Positions 46,457 to 55,367 of a DNA stretch of 64,000 bases are shown in pieces. This DNA comes from Jhaorihella thermophila (GTDB lineage: Bacteria; Pseudomonadota; Alphaproteobacteria; Rhodobacterales; Rhodobacteraceae). The stretch spans positions 147,994 to 211,993 of the forward strand of contig NZ_FNVD01000007.1 in the NCBI RefSeq assembly GCF_900108275.1, given 5' to 3'. Under the pieces are notes generated by a model. The model worked only from the letters and a program-made list of their open reading frames with translations, was not told the origin of the DNA and did no database searches. Every line of letters starts with the position of its first letter. Positions within the stretch are counted from its first letter, which is position 1. A program made the position numbers and the translations under genes.

Positions 46457-46756
46457 TCAGCCTCCCGCCCCTTCGTTCAGCATCGCCTCGGCGCGTCGCC
46501 TCAGCCTTGCCCGGCGGGCGTCCAGTTCGGACTGAAGCTCACTGGCCTCCTCCTCGGGCGCGGGCAGCGGCACCACCGCCCGATCGATCGGCACCAGAGC
46601 GGGATACCGCGAATCGCGCAGATCCTCGTTGATCGAAGCCGCCAATTCGGGAATTTGCGCACAGCCCGCCGCCAGACCGATCCACACCAAGGCCAGCCCC
46701 GCCCGGCCAAGCCGGGCGGCGTTCACGGGCTGCGTGAATTTTCCGCACATGCGCAT
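46457..46756 (-). CDS. Small predicted lipoprotein
   Basis: 99 residues with a hydrophobic signal (RAGLALVWIGLAAGC) ending in a lipobox Cys at residue 32, then a short Glu/Arg-rich chain likely to be helical or coiled coil (EEEASELQSELDARRARLRRRAE). No family recognised. Same strand as hom, 78 bp upstream of it; divergent from the TetR gene. Confidence 0.65.
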   Translation of the reverse strand: MRMCGKFTQPVNAARLGRAGLALVWIGLAAGCAQIPELAASINEDLRDSRYPALVPIDRAVVPLPAPEEEASELQSELDARRARLRRRAEAMLNEGAGG

Positions 46757-46804
46757 GACGCAGTCATGCCCGCTCGTGCAGGAACGCGCAAGCGGGGGTT
46801 TTAT

Positions 46805-46820
46805 CTGAACGTATGTTCAG
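46805..46820. promoter_or_regulatory. Palindromic operator candidate upstream of tetR-family gene
   Basis: CTGAAC-gtat-GTTCAG is a perfect 6+4+6 inverted repeat located 14 bp before the preferred tetR start codon, in the gap between the divergent lipoprotein and TetR genes. Autoregulation by TetR-family proteins through such sites is common. The dyad overlaps the alternative start at 46813, which favours the downstream start. Confidence 0.5.
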
Positions 46821-46833
46821 TTACCGTTGCCGC

Positions 46834-47421
46834 ATGGCACGAACCCAAGGATCCCATTCCGACATCACCGGCCCCCGCATTCGCGAGGCGGCGCTGCGGC
46901 TCTTTGCGCGGCAGGGCTATGCCGCCGTTTCCATGCGCCAGATCGCGGCCGAGGTGGGCGTTCAGGCCGGCGCGCTCTACAACTACATCCCCGACAAGCA
47001 GAGCCTCTTGTTCGGGCTGATGAAGGGGCATCTGGACGAGCTTCTGGCCGCGCGCGCCGCGGTCGTCCCTGCCGACAACGCCGTGGACCGGCTGGAGGAG
47101 TTCACCCGCTTCCACATCCGCTTTCACCACGACCGGCCCGACGCGGTGTTCATCGCCTACATGGAACTGCGCAACCTCACGCCCGAGAATTTCGCACGGA
47201 TCGAATCCCTGCGCCGGCAATACGAAAACGAACTGGAAGACATCCTGCGTCAGGGGGTGACCGAAGGCGTGTTCGACGTGCCCGACACGAAGGTCGCGAC
47301 CATGGCGCTGATCGCCATGCTGACCGGCGTGAACACCTGGTTCCGCGAAGGCGGCCGCCTGTCGCTGCCCGAAGTCGAGACGATCTACTGGACGATGGTG
47401 CGCAAGTCCGTCGCCCGCTGA
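46834..47421 (+). CDS. TetR family transcriptional regulator
   Basis: 195 residues. The N-terminal helix-turn-helix (IREAALRLFARQGYAAVSMRQIAAEVGVQAGALYNYIPDKQSLLF) is classical; the C-terminal helices (RFHIRFHHDRPDAVFIAYMELRNL) resemble TetR regulators of acyl-CoA or fatty-acid genes, but the ligand is unknown. An in-frame start 7 codons upstream (46813) lies inside the palindrome, so I prefer ATG 46834. Confidence 0.9.
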   Translation: MARTQGSHSDITGPRIREAALRLFARQGYAAVSMRQIAAEVGVQAGALYNYIPDKQSLLFGLMKGHLDELLAARAAVVPADNAVDRLEEFTRFHIRFHHDRPDAVFIAYMELRNLTPENFARIESLRRQYENELEDILRQGVTEGVFDVPDTKVATMALIAMLTGVNTWFREGGRLSLPEVETIYWTMVRKSVAR

Positions 47422-47484
47422 ACCGCAAGGCAAACAGGGGCGCCGCCCGGCAGTCCGGCCGATGCGGTGCCGGAATGAGGACGG

Positions 47485-48795
47485 TCAGTTGCCGGACGCG
47501 CTGGGGAAGACCGGCAAAGCGCCGCCGCCGGCTAGCCCCGCGCCGCTGGAAGCCGCCTCGAGCACGGCCAGCCGGTCGGCGGACTGGCCCAGAACCGGCG
47601 CTCCACCCTTCCTGGCCGCGTCCACCGACATCTGCATCCAGTCATGTGCCAGCTGCTTCTGGGCCTGCGAAACACCGAAACCTTCGCGCAGGTGATGGGC
47701 CACGACTTCGCCATAGCCCATCTGTCCGGCCGCGCTCAGCAACACCGCCGATGCCAGAGCCATCTGCGCGTCGTCGGTGCGATAGCCCACGCCCAAGCAG
47801 ATCTTGCCACCGGCGATCAGCTGATCCATCGGCTGGCCGGAACTGCGCAGGAACTGCCCGGCGTCGGCGATCACGCGCTCGGGCCGGTCGGTGGCGACAG
47901 TCGCAGTATAGGGCTCCATCGCCTGCGCGAGCCCCGCGCATTGCTGTTCGATCTGGTCGGGCGTCATGTTCGGGATCGACGCCTCGAGCCGCGCGCTTTC
48001 AGCCATCGCCTGCGTACGCGCCAGGCAGAACTGTTCGTTGAGCGCGAATTGCGGATCGCTCACCCGCCCGGCCGTGGTCAAACCGCCATTGGCCGCCGTC
48101 AGAACGCTGACCTCGTTGCAGTGTTCGTTGATCGACCGGCTGGCCCCGCCCACCGGAAAGCTGGGCAAAGCGGTCGTGTTCGACCGCGCCGCGCTCTGCG
48201 GCGGCGCCGTCGGCACGGGGGCGGGAGCAGGAGCGGGAACGGGGGCGGGAACGGGGGCGGGAACGGGCGTCGCCGTGTTCGTCACCGGCGCCTGCTGCGG
48301 CGTCCGCGTGGAGATGCCGAGCTGTTCGTTGCGATAGGCGCGCAACAGCCCGCGCGGCCCCTGTGCGGCCAGGATCTGGTTGTAGGGCGGCACCTGCGCC
48401 GAGACCAGCGCCCGCTGATAGCTGTTCAGCAGAAAGTCGCGTTCGTAGGCATCAAGATAGCCGTCCGCCGTATAGCCCATTTCGGCCTGGAACTGCGCGA
48501 TCGCCGCGCGCGAACGCCGCCCCAGCACGCCGTCCGCCGCACCCGCGGGATACCCGAAATAATTCAGCGCCGTCTGGATGTCGCGATTCTGCGCCCGCTG
48601 ATAGGAGCTGGACCTCTGCCGGGCCGCCGTGGCCTGTTTGCGCTGCTTGTTCTTGTTGACCTCGTTGACGATGATGCCGCCCAGGATCGCACCGCCCAGA
48701 AGCGCCGCGGCATTGTTGTCAGCCATCGCCCGCGTGACCGGCGTCACGATCATCGTGGTCGCCAACAGGGAAGCAAAGACCTTTCGTCTGAACAT
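47485..48795 (-). CDS. Secreted peptidoglycan-binding-domain protein with Pro-Ala repeat linker
   Basis: 436 residues. A signal peptide (SLLATTMIVTPVTRAMA), a glycine-rich segment (ALLGGAILGGIIV), a PG_binding_1 domain (about 70-125, DIQTALNYFGYPAGAADGVLGRRSRAAIAQFQ), a (PVPAP)n linker (about 182-203) encoded by near-perfect GGGGGCGGGAAC repeats, and a 215-residue Cys-containing C-terminal domain of unknown type follow in that order. GAGGAA is its ribosome site; a TTGACA (48907-48912, minus strand) may be a -35 element. Last gene of the envelope operon, 3 bp after the SUMF1-like gene. Reading frame intact. Confidence 0.75.
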   Translation of the reverse strand: MFRRKVFASLLATTMIVTPVTRAMADNNAAALLGGAILGGIIVNEVNKNKQRKQATAARQRSSSYQRAQNRDIQTALNYFGYPAGAADGVLGRRSRAAIAQFQAEMGYTADGYLDAYERDFLLNSYQRALVSAQVPPYNQILAAQGPRGLLRAYRNEQLGISTRTPQQAPVTNTATPVPAPVPAPVPAPAPAPVPTAPPQSAARSNTTALPSFPVGGASRSINEHCNEVSVLTAANGGLTTAGRVSDPQFALNEQFCLARTQAMAESARLEASIPNMTPDQIEQQCAGLAQAMEPYTATVATDRPERVIADAGQFLRSSGQPMDQLIAGGKICLGVGYRTDDAQMALASAVLLSAAGQMGYGEVVAHHLREGFGVSQAQKQLAHDWMQMSVDAARKGGAPVLGQSADRLAVLEAASSGAGLAGGGALPVFPSASGN

Positions 48796-48798
48796 CTT

Positions 48799-50499
48799 TC
48801 AATTCCTCATCGAAATCCGCGACCACGCATGGCACAACGCCGGCCAGACCGCGGGGAACAAATGTGAACACCCTTCGGACCCCAGCCCACCAGACAAACC
48901 CGAGAGTGTCAAGAAACAAAGGCTTGATCCTCTTCGCGCGCGGGCCGCTCCGACCTGTTCCAGAGCCAGTTCCAACAGCGCCCGCGCCCCCATATCGGGC
49001 TTTTGCGCAAAACGCGACAAACCCTCCCAGAACCGGCGGAAATTCGCGCGCAATTCGACCTGGCGGGACAGCTCCAGCTCTTCGTCCAGCACGTCATGGG
49101 TGGTGTCGCGTTCATAGTCGTCGGCCTGCCCCGCCAGAGCCTCCAGCGCGGCGCGATAGGACAACAGGTAGGTGGTTCTCTGCGCCCTGAGCTCCCCGAT
49201 TTCGCGCAGATGCGCCTGCACCTGCCGGTCCAGCATCTCCGACCGGCCCCCGGCGCGCTGCAACTCGACCAGCATGCGGATATTGGCGGCCTTCGCCTCG
49301 ATCGCGCGGGCATTCGCGCGCAGGGCGCCGACGAACATCGCGCCCGACAGAAGCGTGGAGCGCGCCGACTGCAGCCGCGCGGTCTGGGCCCGGTCGCGGG
49401 CGCGGCGCAGCTCGACCAGAACCGCGCTCAGCCCCAACTTGCGCCGGGGATCGGTTTCGGCCGCGATCAGGTCGGTCAACAGCTGATCGGGATCTGCCGC
49501 CGCGCCGGGGATGCCGCCCCGGTTGCGCGCCTGCCACGCCGCACGGATCCGGGTCAGCGCCGCGTCCGAAGTCACGACGGGGGCGGCGATCACCAGCCGC
49601 ACGCCGAACGTGTCCAGCCGCATCGGCACGCCGTCCCGGTCATTGGCGGGATATTCGGTGCGCCGCGCGCTGTAGAGATCTTCGGCTGTGGACAGGACCG
49701 AACCGCCCCGCGTCACCACCCCGCCCGCCTGCCCGTGCAGCCGCCCGCCCGCGTTCAGCCGAAAGGGGCCGAGCACCAGTTCCTCGGCATTGCCGTAGAT
49801 GTCATAGAGCCCCAACGGATTGGGCCGGCGCAAGCCCACCGCCCCCAGCCGCCCGCGCCCGGACCCCGGCGCCTGATAGAGCGCGTGGTCGCGCATTTCG
49901 CCTTCGTCGAAATACACCTTTTCCGCGAACCGCGCCGCATCCACCCGCGCGCCGCCCCGCGCGGCGAATTCCCATTCCTCTTCGGTCGGCAGCCGCACGA
50001 ATCCCGGCTGTCCGTCCGACGAAGGCAGCCGGTCGCGGGCATGATTCAGCAGCCATTCGGAATAGCGCCGGGCCGCATCCACCGCGTCGAACCAGCTCAA
50101 CCCGCCCTTCGCGACCCGGTCGCGACGGTTCGGGTCCAGGCAGTCGCCGTGCAGCGCGCGCCATTGCCCCACGATCATCTCGTAGCGGGCGATGTAGTAA
50201 TGGCTTTCCCCTTTGTTGCCGGCAAAAGCGCCCCGCAGAAACGCCGTGCGCAACCCGTCCGAGTAACTGGCCAGATCCGACGCCTGCCCCAACAGCAGCC
50301 GCCGGTCGGCCAGTGGATCGGCGGCATCGACCGGCACGGTCACTTTCTGGAACGCCATCGCGCCGCCGCAGGGCATGGGCAGCACCAGGTCGGCCCGCGC
50401 GCCCCGTTCTGCGGCCTGGTCGGTCAGGGTTACCGGCCAGGGATCGGCCCGTGCTACCCCCGTCACCGCAAGCAGCAGGATCGCGGCCAGTCGCCTCAT
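48799..50499 (-). CDS. Secreted SUMF1/formylglycine-generating-enzyme-like protein with coiled-coil C-terminus
   Basis: 566 residues. Signal peptide (LAAILLLAVTGVARA), then a FGE-sulfatase-like domain (about 60-310) with YYIARYEMIVGQW, GGLSWFDAVDAARRYSEWL, VRLPTEEEWEFAARGG and LGLYDIYGNAEELV. The catalytic Cys pair of true formylglycine-generating enzymes is not evident, so a binding role is likely, as in many bacterial FGE-fold proteins. The C-terminal part (about 350-520) is helical. The last 45 residues (from RRGSSLCFL) look unlike the rest; in another frame the chain would end AREEDQAFVS, so a late frameshift in the CGCGCG run is possible. The start overlaps the permease stop as ATGA. Confidence 0.7.
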   Translation of the reverse strand: MRRLAAILLLAVTGVARADPWPVTLTDQAAERGARADLVLPMPCGGAMAFQKVTVPVDAADPLADRRLLLGQASDLASYSDGLRTAFLRGAFAGNKGESHYYIARYEMIVGQWRALHGDCLDPNRRDRVAKGGLSWFDAVDAARRYSEWLLNHARDRLPSSDGQPGFVRLPTEEEWEFAARGGARVDAARFAEKVYFDEGEMRDHALYQAPGSGRGRLGAVGLRRPNPLGLYDIYGNAEELVLGPFRLNAGGRLHGQAGGVVTRGGSVLSTAEDLYSARRTEYPANDRDGVPMRLDTFGVRLVIAAPVVTSDAALTRIRAAWQARNRGGIPGAAADPDQLLTDLIAAETDPRRKLGLSAVLVELRRARDRAQTARLQSARSTLLSGAMFVGALRANARAIEAKAANIRMLVELQRAGGRSEMLDRQVQAHLREIGELRAQRTTYLLSYRAALEALAGQADDYERDTTHDVLDEELELSRQVELRANFRRFWEGLSRFAQKPDMGARALLELALEQVGAARARRGSSLCFLTLSGLSGGLGSEGCSHLFPAVWPALCHAWSRISMRN

Positions 50500-51700
50500 G
50501 CCCCCTCCCTGAGTACGCGGGCCGGATCCACACGCTGCACCGACCAGGCCGCGGCTCCGGCCGCCCCCAGCACCAGCGCCAGCACGGCGGCGCAGATCGC
50601 CGCGCCCTGCCCCGGACCGATCACCGCCAGCGCCGCGCCTTCGGGCATGCCCTGGCCGAACATCGCCTGAGCCACCTGCCCCGCGATGGCATACAGCACG
50701 AAAGACAGCGCCAGCCCCAGCGCCGCCGTCACCAGGCCCTGCACCATCGGAAACAGCGCCAGATCGCGGGCCGGAACCCCCAGCAGCGCAATCCCCGCCA
50801 GCACTTGCCGTTTGCGCGCCGCATCCGACCAGAAGCCGAAGACCAGCGCCTCCCCCATGCCCCCCGCCGCCAGCGCCGCCGTCAGTGCCAGCGCCAGATC
50901 CAGCCGCCGCCCCAGCCCCAGAAGCGACTCGACATCCCGCGTCCGCGCCGTGGTGGCCGCGCCCAGCGCGGATTCGATCCGCGCCTGAAGCGGGGCAAGC
51001 GAGGCCAGGTCGCGGGCATAGACCCGCAGCCCCGCATAGGCCGGGGCGCGCTCGTCCAGATCGCGCGTGCCCTCGATTCCATATTCGGGCAAGCTGTAGG
51101 AATCATAGAACGCTTCGATCACCTCCAGCATCTCCAGCGGCGCCAGCACCGCCCGCCCGGCCACGGCCCTTTCGGGCAGGACTGCCGCCACCGTCACCGG
51201 CAGCACCAGTTGCCGGGGCCGCCCCTCAGCCTGGCTGACAAGCTGCAGCGCCGCCCCCTCGCGCACCATGAGCTGCGCGGCAAGCTGGGCGCTGATCGCC
51301 ACCCGGTCGCGGCCCAGCGTCACCCCCGCCGGCAGCGTCGGATCCCCCGCCCCCGACGGCACCACCAGCGCCGGACGCATCCGCCGCGTGTCCGGCGCGC
51401 GCACGTTCATATAGTCATATAGTCGAACTGACTGCGCACCTTGGGCGTGAGAAAGGCGATCTCGGGCCAGTCGCGCAGGGGCGCGATGTCGGCCTCGGTC
51501 AGGGTGGCATTGCCGGCGGTGTCGATCTGCAGGTTCGCCGGATCGGCCAGCATTTCGCCGATCAGCGCCGAATAGACCCCATTCTTGACCCCGAACAGGA
51601 CCAGGAGCGGCACCAGCACCCCCACCATCACCGCCACGTTGCAGATCAGAAAGAACCGGTCGCGGACCAGATCCCGCAGGGCCAGCCGGGCGATCAGCAT
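50496..51700 (-). pseudogene. FtsX/MacB-like ABC permease, frame broken by an 8-bp tandem duplication
   Basis: The gene starts at ATG 51700 (MLIARLALRDLVRDRFFLICNVAV, first TM) behind GGAGG. It runs to VRSQFDYM, then hits a stop because CTATATGA is present twice in tandem (minus strand; plus 51407-51423). Removing one unit joins FDYM to NVRAPDTRRMRPALVV and restores a 398-residue protein with an extracytoplasmic domain and three C-terminal TM segments of the FtsX type. Length 1205 bp minus 8 is divisible by three. The current frames are 51407-51700 (joined upstream to the ATPase) and 50496-51410. Confidence 0.75.
51407..51423. repeat. 8-bp tandem duplication that shifts the permease frame
   Basis: Plus strand TCATATAGTCATATAGT: the unit CATATAGT occurs at 51408-51415 and 51416-51423, with the flanking T and C extending the identity. 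A single unit restores the permease frame. Such short perfect tandem repeats expand and contract by strand slippage, so this could be reversible. Confidence 0.85.
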
Positions 51701-52423
51701 GGGCGCGCCTCCAGGCGGCTTATGACCTCGCCGGCGCCCCCCGGGCGCGACCGCCAGCGACAGGCGCGCGATGCCGAAACGCCCGATCCGGTCCAGATCG
51801 TGGCTGGACAGGATCACGCCGCTGCCCTGCGCCGCCGCGGTTTCCAGCAACAGCGCCATCACGCGGTCCGCGCTTTCGGGATCGAGCGCGCCGGTCGGTT
51901 CGTCCGCGATCACGAAGGGCGGGCGATGCGCCAACGCGCGGGCCACCGCCACCCGCTGCCGCTGCCCGATCGACAGCGCGCCGGGCTGCAGCCCCGCCAC
52001 CGGCTCCAGCCCGAGCCGCGCGAGCAGCTCGGCGCACCAGGCCGGGTCACCGCGCCCGGTGATGCGCTGCGGCAGAGCCACGTTCTCGGCCACGGTCAGA
52101 AAGGGCATGAGTCCGCCGGTCTGCGGCACGAAACCGAACAGCCGCCCTCGCATCTGCGCCAGCGCCCGCCCGCGCGCGCCCTGCCGCCAGAGCGCGGCCA
52201 GATCGTGGCGCTCGCCATTGACGACCTCGTAGGCCACCCCGGCCGCGGGCGCGCGCATCAACCCCAGCAGTTCCAGCAGAAGCGTCTTGCCTGACCCGCT
52301 GGGTCCCGTGAGCGCCACCGCCTGCCCGCCGGTAGGGGTGATCTCGTCCCAGACCAGCCGGAACAGCCGGTTGCCGTCGCGCAGGGCATGGCCGCCCGCC
52401 CCCATCCGCAGCGCCGCGGTCAT
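51694..52423 (-). pseudogene. ABC transporter ATP-binding protein (LolD/MacB-like), frame altered near its end
   Basis: Walker A GPSGSGKT, Q-loop FVPQTGG, signature LSIGQRQRVAVARAL, Walker B FVIADEPTGALD and H-loop SSHDLDR are intact. Near the end a run of six C (plus 51737-51742) puts the sequence out of frame. With five, the protein would end GGAGEVISRLEARPC-stop at 51694, overlapping the permease ATG (242 aa, 729 bp). As it stands, the frame runs into the permease start, giving a 338-residue ATPase-permease-fragment fusion that ends at 51407. The catalytic domain itself is complete, so the ATPase could still work. Pairs with the adjacent permease. Confidence 0.72.
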
Positions 52424-52429
52424 GGCGCG

Positions 52430-54353
52430 TCAGGGCAACACGTCGAACGGCATGGCAAAGACATGCTCGCCATCGGGCGCCCCCTCGTAAAGTGCGGTCC
52501 AGACATCCGGATAGTGCAGCCACTTGCGGTATTGCGCCAGCTTCTGGCGCATTCCGTCCAGGATCCGCCGCCGGTTCATCGCGCTTTGCCGCCAGCGCCG
52601 TTCGGTGGTCAGCATCAGCTGGCTTTCATAGGGCAGATCCTGAAGAAACTCGAGCGCCCCGCCCAGCGTCTCGGTTTCGGGATTGACCAGCCGGTCGGGG
52701 TTCTGCGCCATCCGCGCCACCACGTCGCGCACCTGGGCAAAGAAGGCGTCGCTGTCGGCATCGCCGCGCGCGCGTTCGCCCAGCGTCAGCAGATTGTCCA
52801 GCAGTTCGGCCATGGTCGCCATCTCGTTCTTGGTCACCAGAAGCCGCGGTTCGACCGCCAGGCGGGCGGGGTTATCGACCGCCTTCTCCGACAGCCAGCC
52901 CTCGATCACGTCCGGCGCCTGGGTGCCCTTTTCCCGCCCCAGCCAGGCCAACCGCATGGCCAGCCCCAGATCGACCAGTTCCTGGCCGCGTTCCTCGGGG
53001 CTCAGCACCGGGCGCTGGTCGCGGGCCTCGCGGATCATGTCGGTCAGCGCCGTGACCAGCCGCGTCACGGTGTCCTCGAACGCCTGTTCCGACCCGTCGG
53101 GGATGCCATAGTAGTAGCTGTTGCCGTTGAACCGGCTGAGCGCGCGATACTGCCGTTCGGCCCAAGCGTTTTCCTCGGCCCCCGCGGCCGGCGTCTCAAG
53201 GTGCAGCGTCATCACCGCCACACCCTTGTCCTGCGCCGCCCGCTGCAACTCGGCCGGGCCGATATCCGTTCGCGCGTTGGGGTCACCGGGGGCCTTGGGG
53301 CCGGCATCGGTAATCAGGAACACGATCCGCGCGTCAAAGGGCTCGGCCCCCGCCGGCTCCCAGTCGGTCAGCGACACGGCATCTTCGACACCGGCAAGGC
53401 TGTCCTCGCGGAAACCGGGCGAGTTGGCGCGGGCCACACGGGTGGCGGCGCGGATCGTGGCGATCACCGGCGTCTGGTCGCTGCGGCGTTCCAGCGGCAA
53501 GAGCGTGCGCGTGCGGTATTCCAGCCCCGGCGCGGCCTGCGGGTTGTCGCGAAACCCGACCACGCCGAACTGCACGCGATCACCGATCTCGGTCCCCTCG
53601 ATCCCGCGCACGATCCGTTCCACCGCCTTTTGCGTGCGCGCGATATAGGGCCCCATCGACCGCATGGTGTCGAACACGAACACGATCCCCGCGTCGAAGC
53701 TGTCGGAAACCGCCGAGACATTGGCCGGGTCTTCCCGCAGGGGCACCGAGGCCACCTTCATCAGCAGGTTGTCCTCGTTGCTGACCGGGTGCAGATCCTG
53801 CTCGAAGTCGAGGATCGGCATCAGATAGAGCTGTTTGACGATGTCCACGTATTCGGCGGGTTCCACGGCGACGATACCGGCCTCGGGGTCGGGCTGGCCG
53901 CGCGCGATCCCGTCCAGCAGCCGCGCCTGCGTTTTCGGCAGCGCCGGATCCGCCATCAGCCGCCGCAGCGCGTCGGCATCGCGGAACAGGATCTGGCGTA
54001 GCCGGCCCGCCGGGTTGGTGAAGGCCGCGACGATGTTGTGCTTCCATGGCACGACCTCTTCGGCCCTGACCCAGCCCTCCGGCCCCTTTGCTACCGACCG
54101 GCCGATGCGGAACCAGCCTGGTTGACGGTCATAGACATAAAGCGGTTGAAAGGCGGGAAACTGGCGTCCGGCCGACGCGTCGGGCGCGGGGTGAAGATGC
54201 GCACCCGGCCGGGTCAGAACCCGCTGGTAAACCGTCTTGCGCCCCCTCGACCAGCAGGGGGCGCGCGGCATCCCGAGCCGACGCCGGCCCCGGCGCCGCC
54301 AGCATCAGGGCAACCAGCAGACCGACCGACATGCGCCTAGCGGCAGAAATCAT
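52430..54353 (-). pseudogene. Secreted VWA-domain protein, signal peptide out of frame by one base
   Basis: ATG 54353 (behind AGGGAGCG) encodes a signal peptide MISAARRMSVGLLVALMLAAPGPASA and then LLVEG. At a run of five C (plus 54242-54246) the frame is lost; with four it continues KTVYQRVLTRPGAHLHP and a 640-residue product results. The body has an SH3-like start (PLYVYDRQPGWFRIGRS...WVRAEEVVPW) and a von Willebrand A domain (FVFDTMRSM...VVGFRDNP...FLITDAGP). The metal site DTMRSM differs from the usual D-x-S/T-x-S, so metal binding may be weak. The downstream open frame (52430-54271) lacks a signal peptide. The start overlaps the preceding gene's end by 17 bp. Confidence 0.72.
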
Positions 54354-55367
54354 CGAACGCTCCCTTTTCCAATGTGCCGGTGGCCTCAGCCAGACGGCGG
54401 CAGACCTGTTCGAGCCGCGCCTGCGCCCCTCTGCTCCTGCGCCCACCGCGCGGGCATAATATTCGGCGGCCTTGGCCGGATCGTCGCCAAAGCTCAGCCC
54501 GATCCCGGTTTCGATCGGCTCGTCCAGGGCCTTGCCGTCATAGAGCATGCCGAAAAGTTGCAACGCCGCTCCGTCGCCCCGCGCCGCGGCGTCCTCTACC
54601 AGCCGCAGGGCAACGTCGGGATCGACCTTGCCCGCACAGGCCCGCAACGCGCGCCCCGTCGCGTCGAACCCGCCGCCCGCGGTTGCCAGCGCATCTGTCG
54701 CGCAGGGATCCGCCACCGCACGGGTTTCGGAAATCTCGCTGGCCGGAGCGGTCGAGCGCGGTGCATCGTCGGGCCAGTACCGGAGCGTGGCGAACACGGC
54801 CACGAGCAGGATCAGCGCCAGCGCGGACGGCACCGCGAAACGCCGCAGCGGGGAAGTGTTTGCCTGATCCGGCTCTTCTGCAGCCTCTGGCGCATCCTCC
54901 CAATCCGGTTGCGATACCGCGACCTCCGGGTCGGGCTCCGGCTTTTCGGCCACGGGCTCTTCCACTGCTTCCATCACCGGAGCAGCCGGTTCGGCGACAT
55001 CCTCCCGGTGCGGCGCATGAATCGCCCCGAGCGCCGCCGCTGGCGGCCCGGGCGGCACGTCGTCGGGCCAGATGAGTTCGGCCGCGACCGGCCCGAGGGA
55101 AATCTTCAGAGTCGCGTATTCCTCGACGTGATCAACGATGTCCGGCCCGATGCGGACGCGAATCACATCGCCGTCACGCTCCACGGGACAGGGGCCAAAG
55201 GCATGGGGCTCGCCCTGCCACGCCCCATCCGGCCCCAGCCATTTGCCAGCAAAGGCATCCTGCACCGTCACCGAAACGCTGTCGGCCGACAGCGCACCCG
55301 CGGGCAGCTCCAGAATGGCATACCCGCCGGCCGGTTCCCTGGGATCTGGGCGAACGGTCAGGGTCAT
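54337..55367 (-). pseudogene. Membrane protein with Sel1-like segment, frameshifted near its C-terminus
   Basis: N-terminal beta-rich domain (TVRPDPREPAGGYAILELPAG...), a Glu/Pro-rich linker, one TM (RFAVPSALALILLVAVFATL) and a C-terminal Sel1-like stretch (GDGAALQLFGMLYDG...DDPAKAAEYYARAV). After AGAE a four-C run (plus 54426-54429) ends the natural frame; with five C it would continue AQARLEQVCRRLAEATGTLE and stop at 54337 after FDDFCR (343 aa). Length 1031 is one less than a multiple of three. The start overlaps the trypsin-like gene's stop as ATGA. Confidence 0.68.

Noticed and set aside
48182..48270. GGGGGCGGGAAC-type short tandem repeats as a CRISPR or VNTR array
   Set aside because: They encode the in-frame Pro-Ala (PVPAP) linker of the PG-binding protein, have no spacers, and are better explained as a protein linker.
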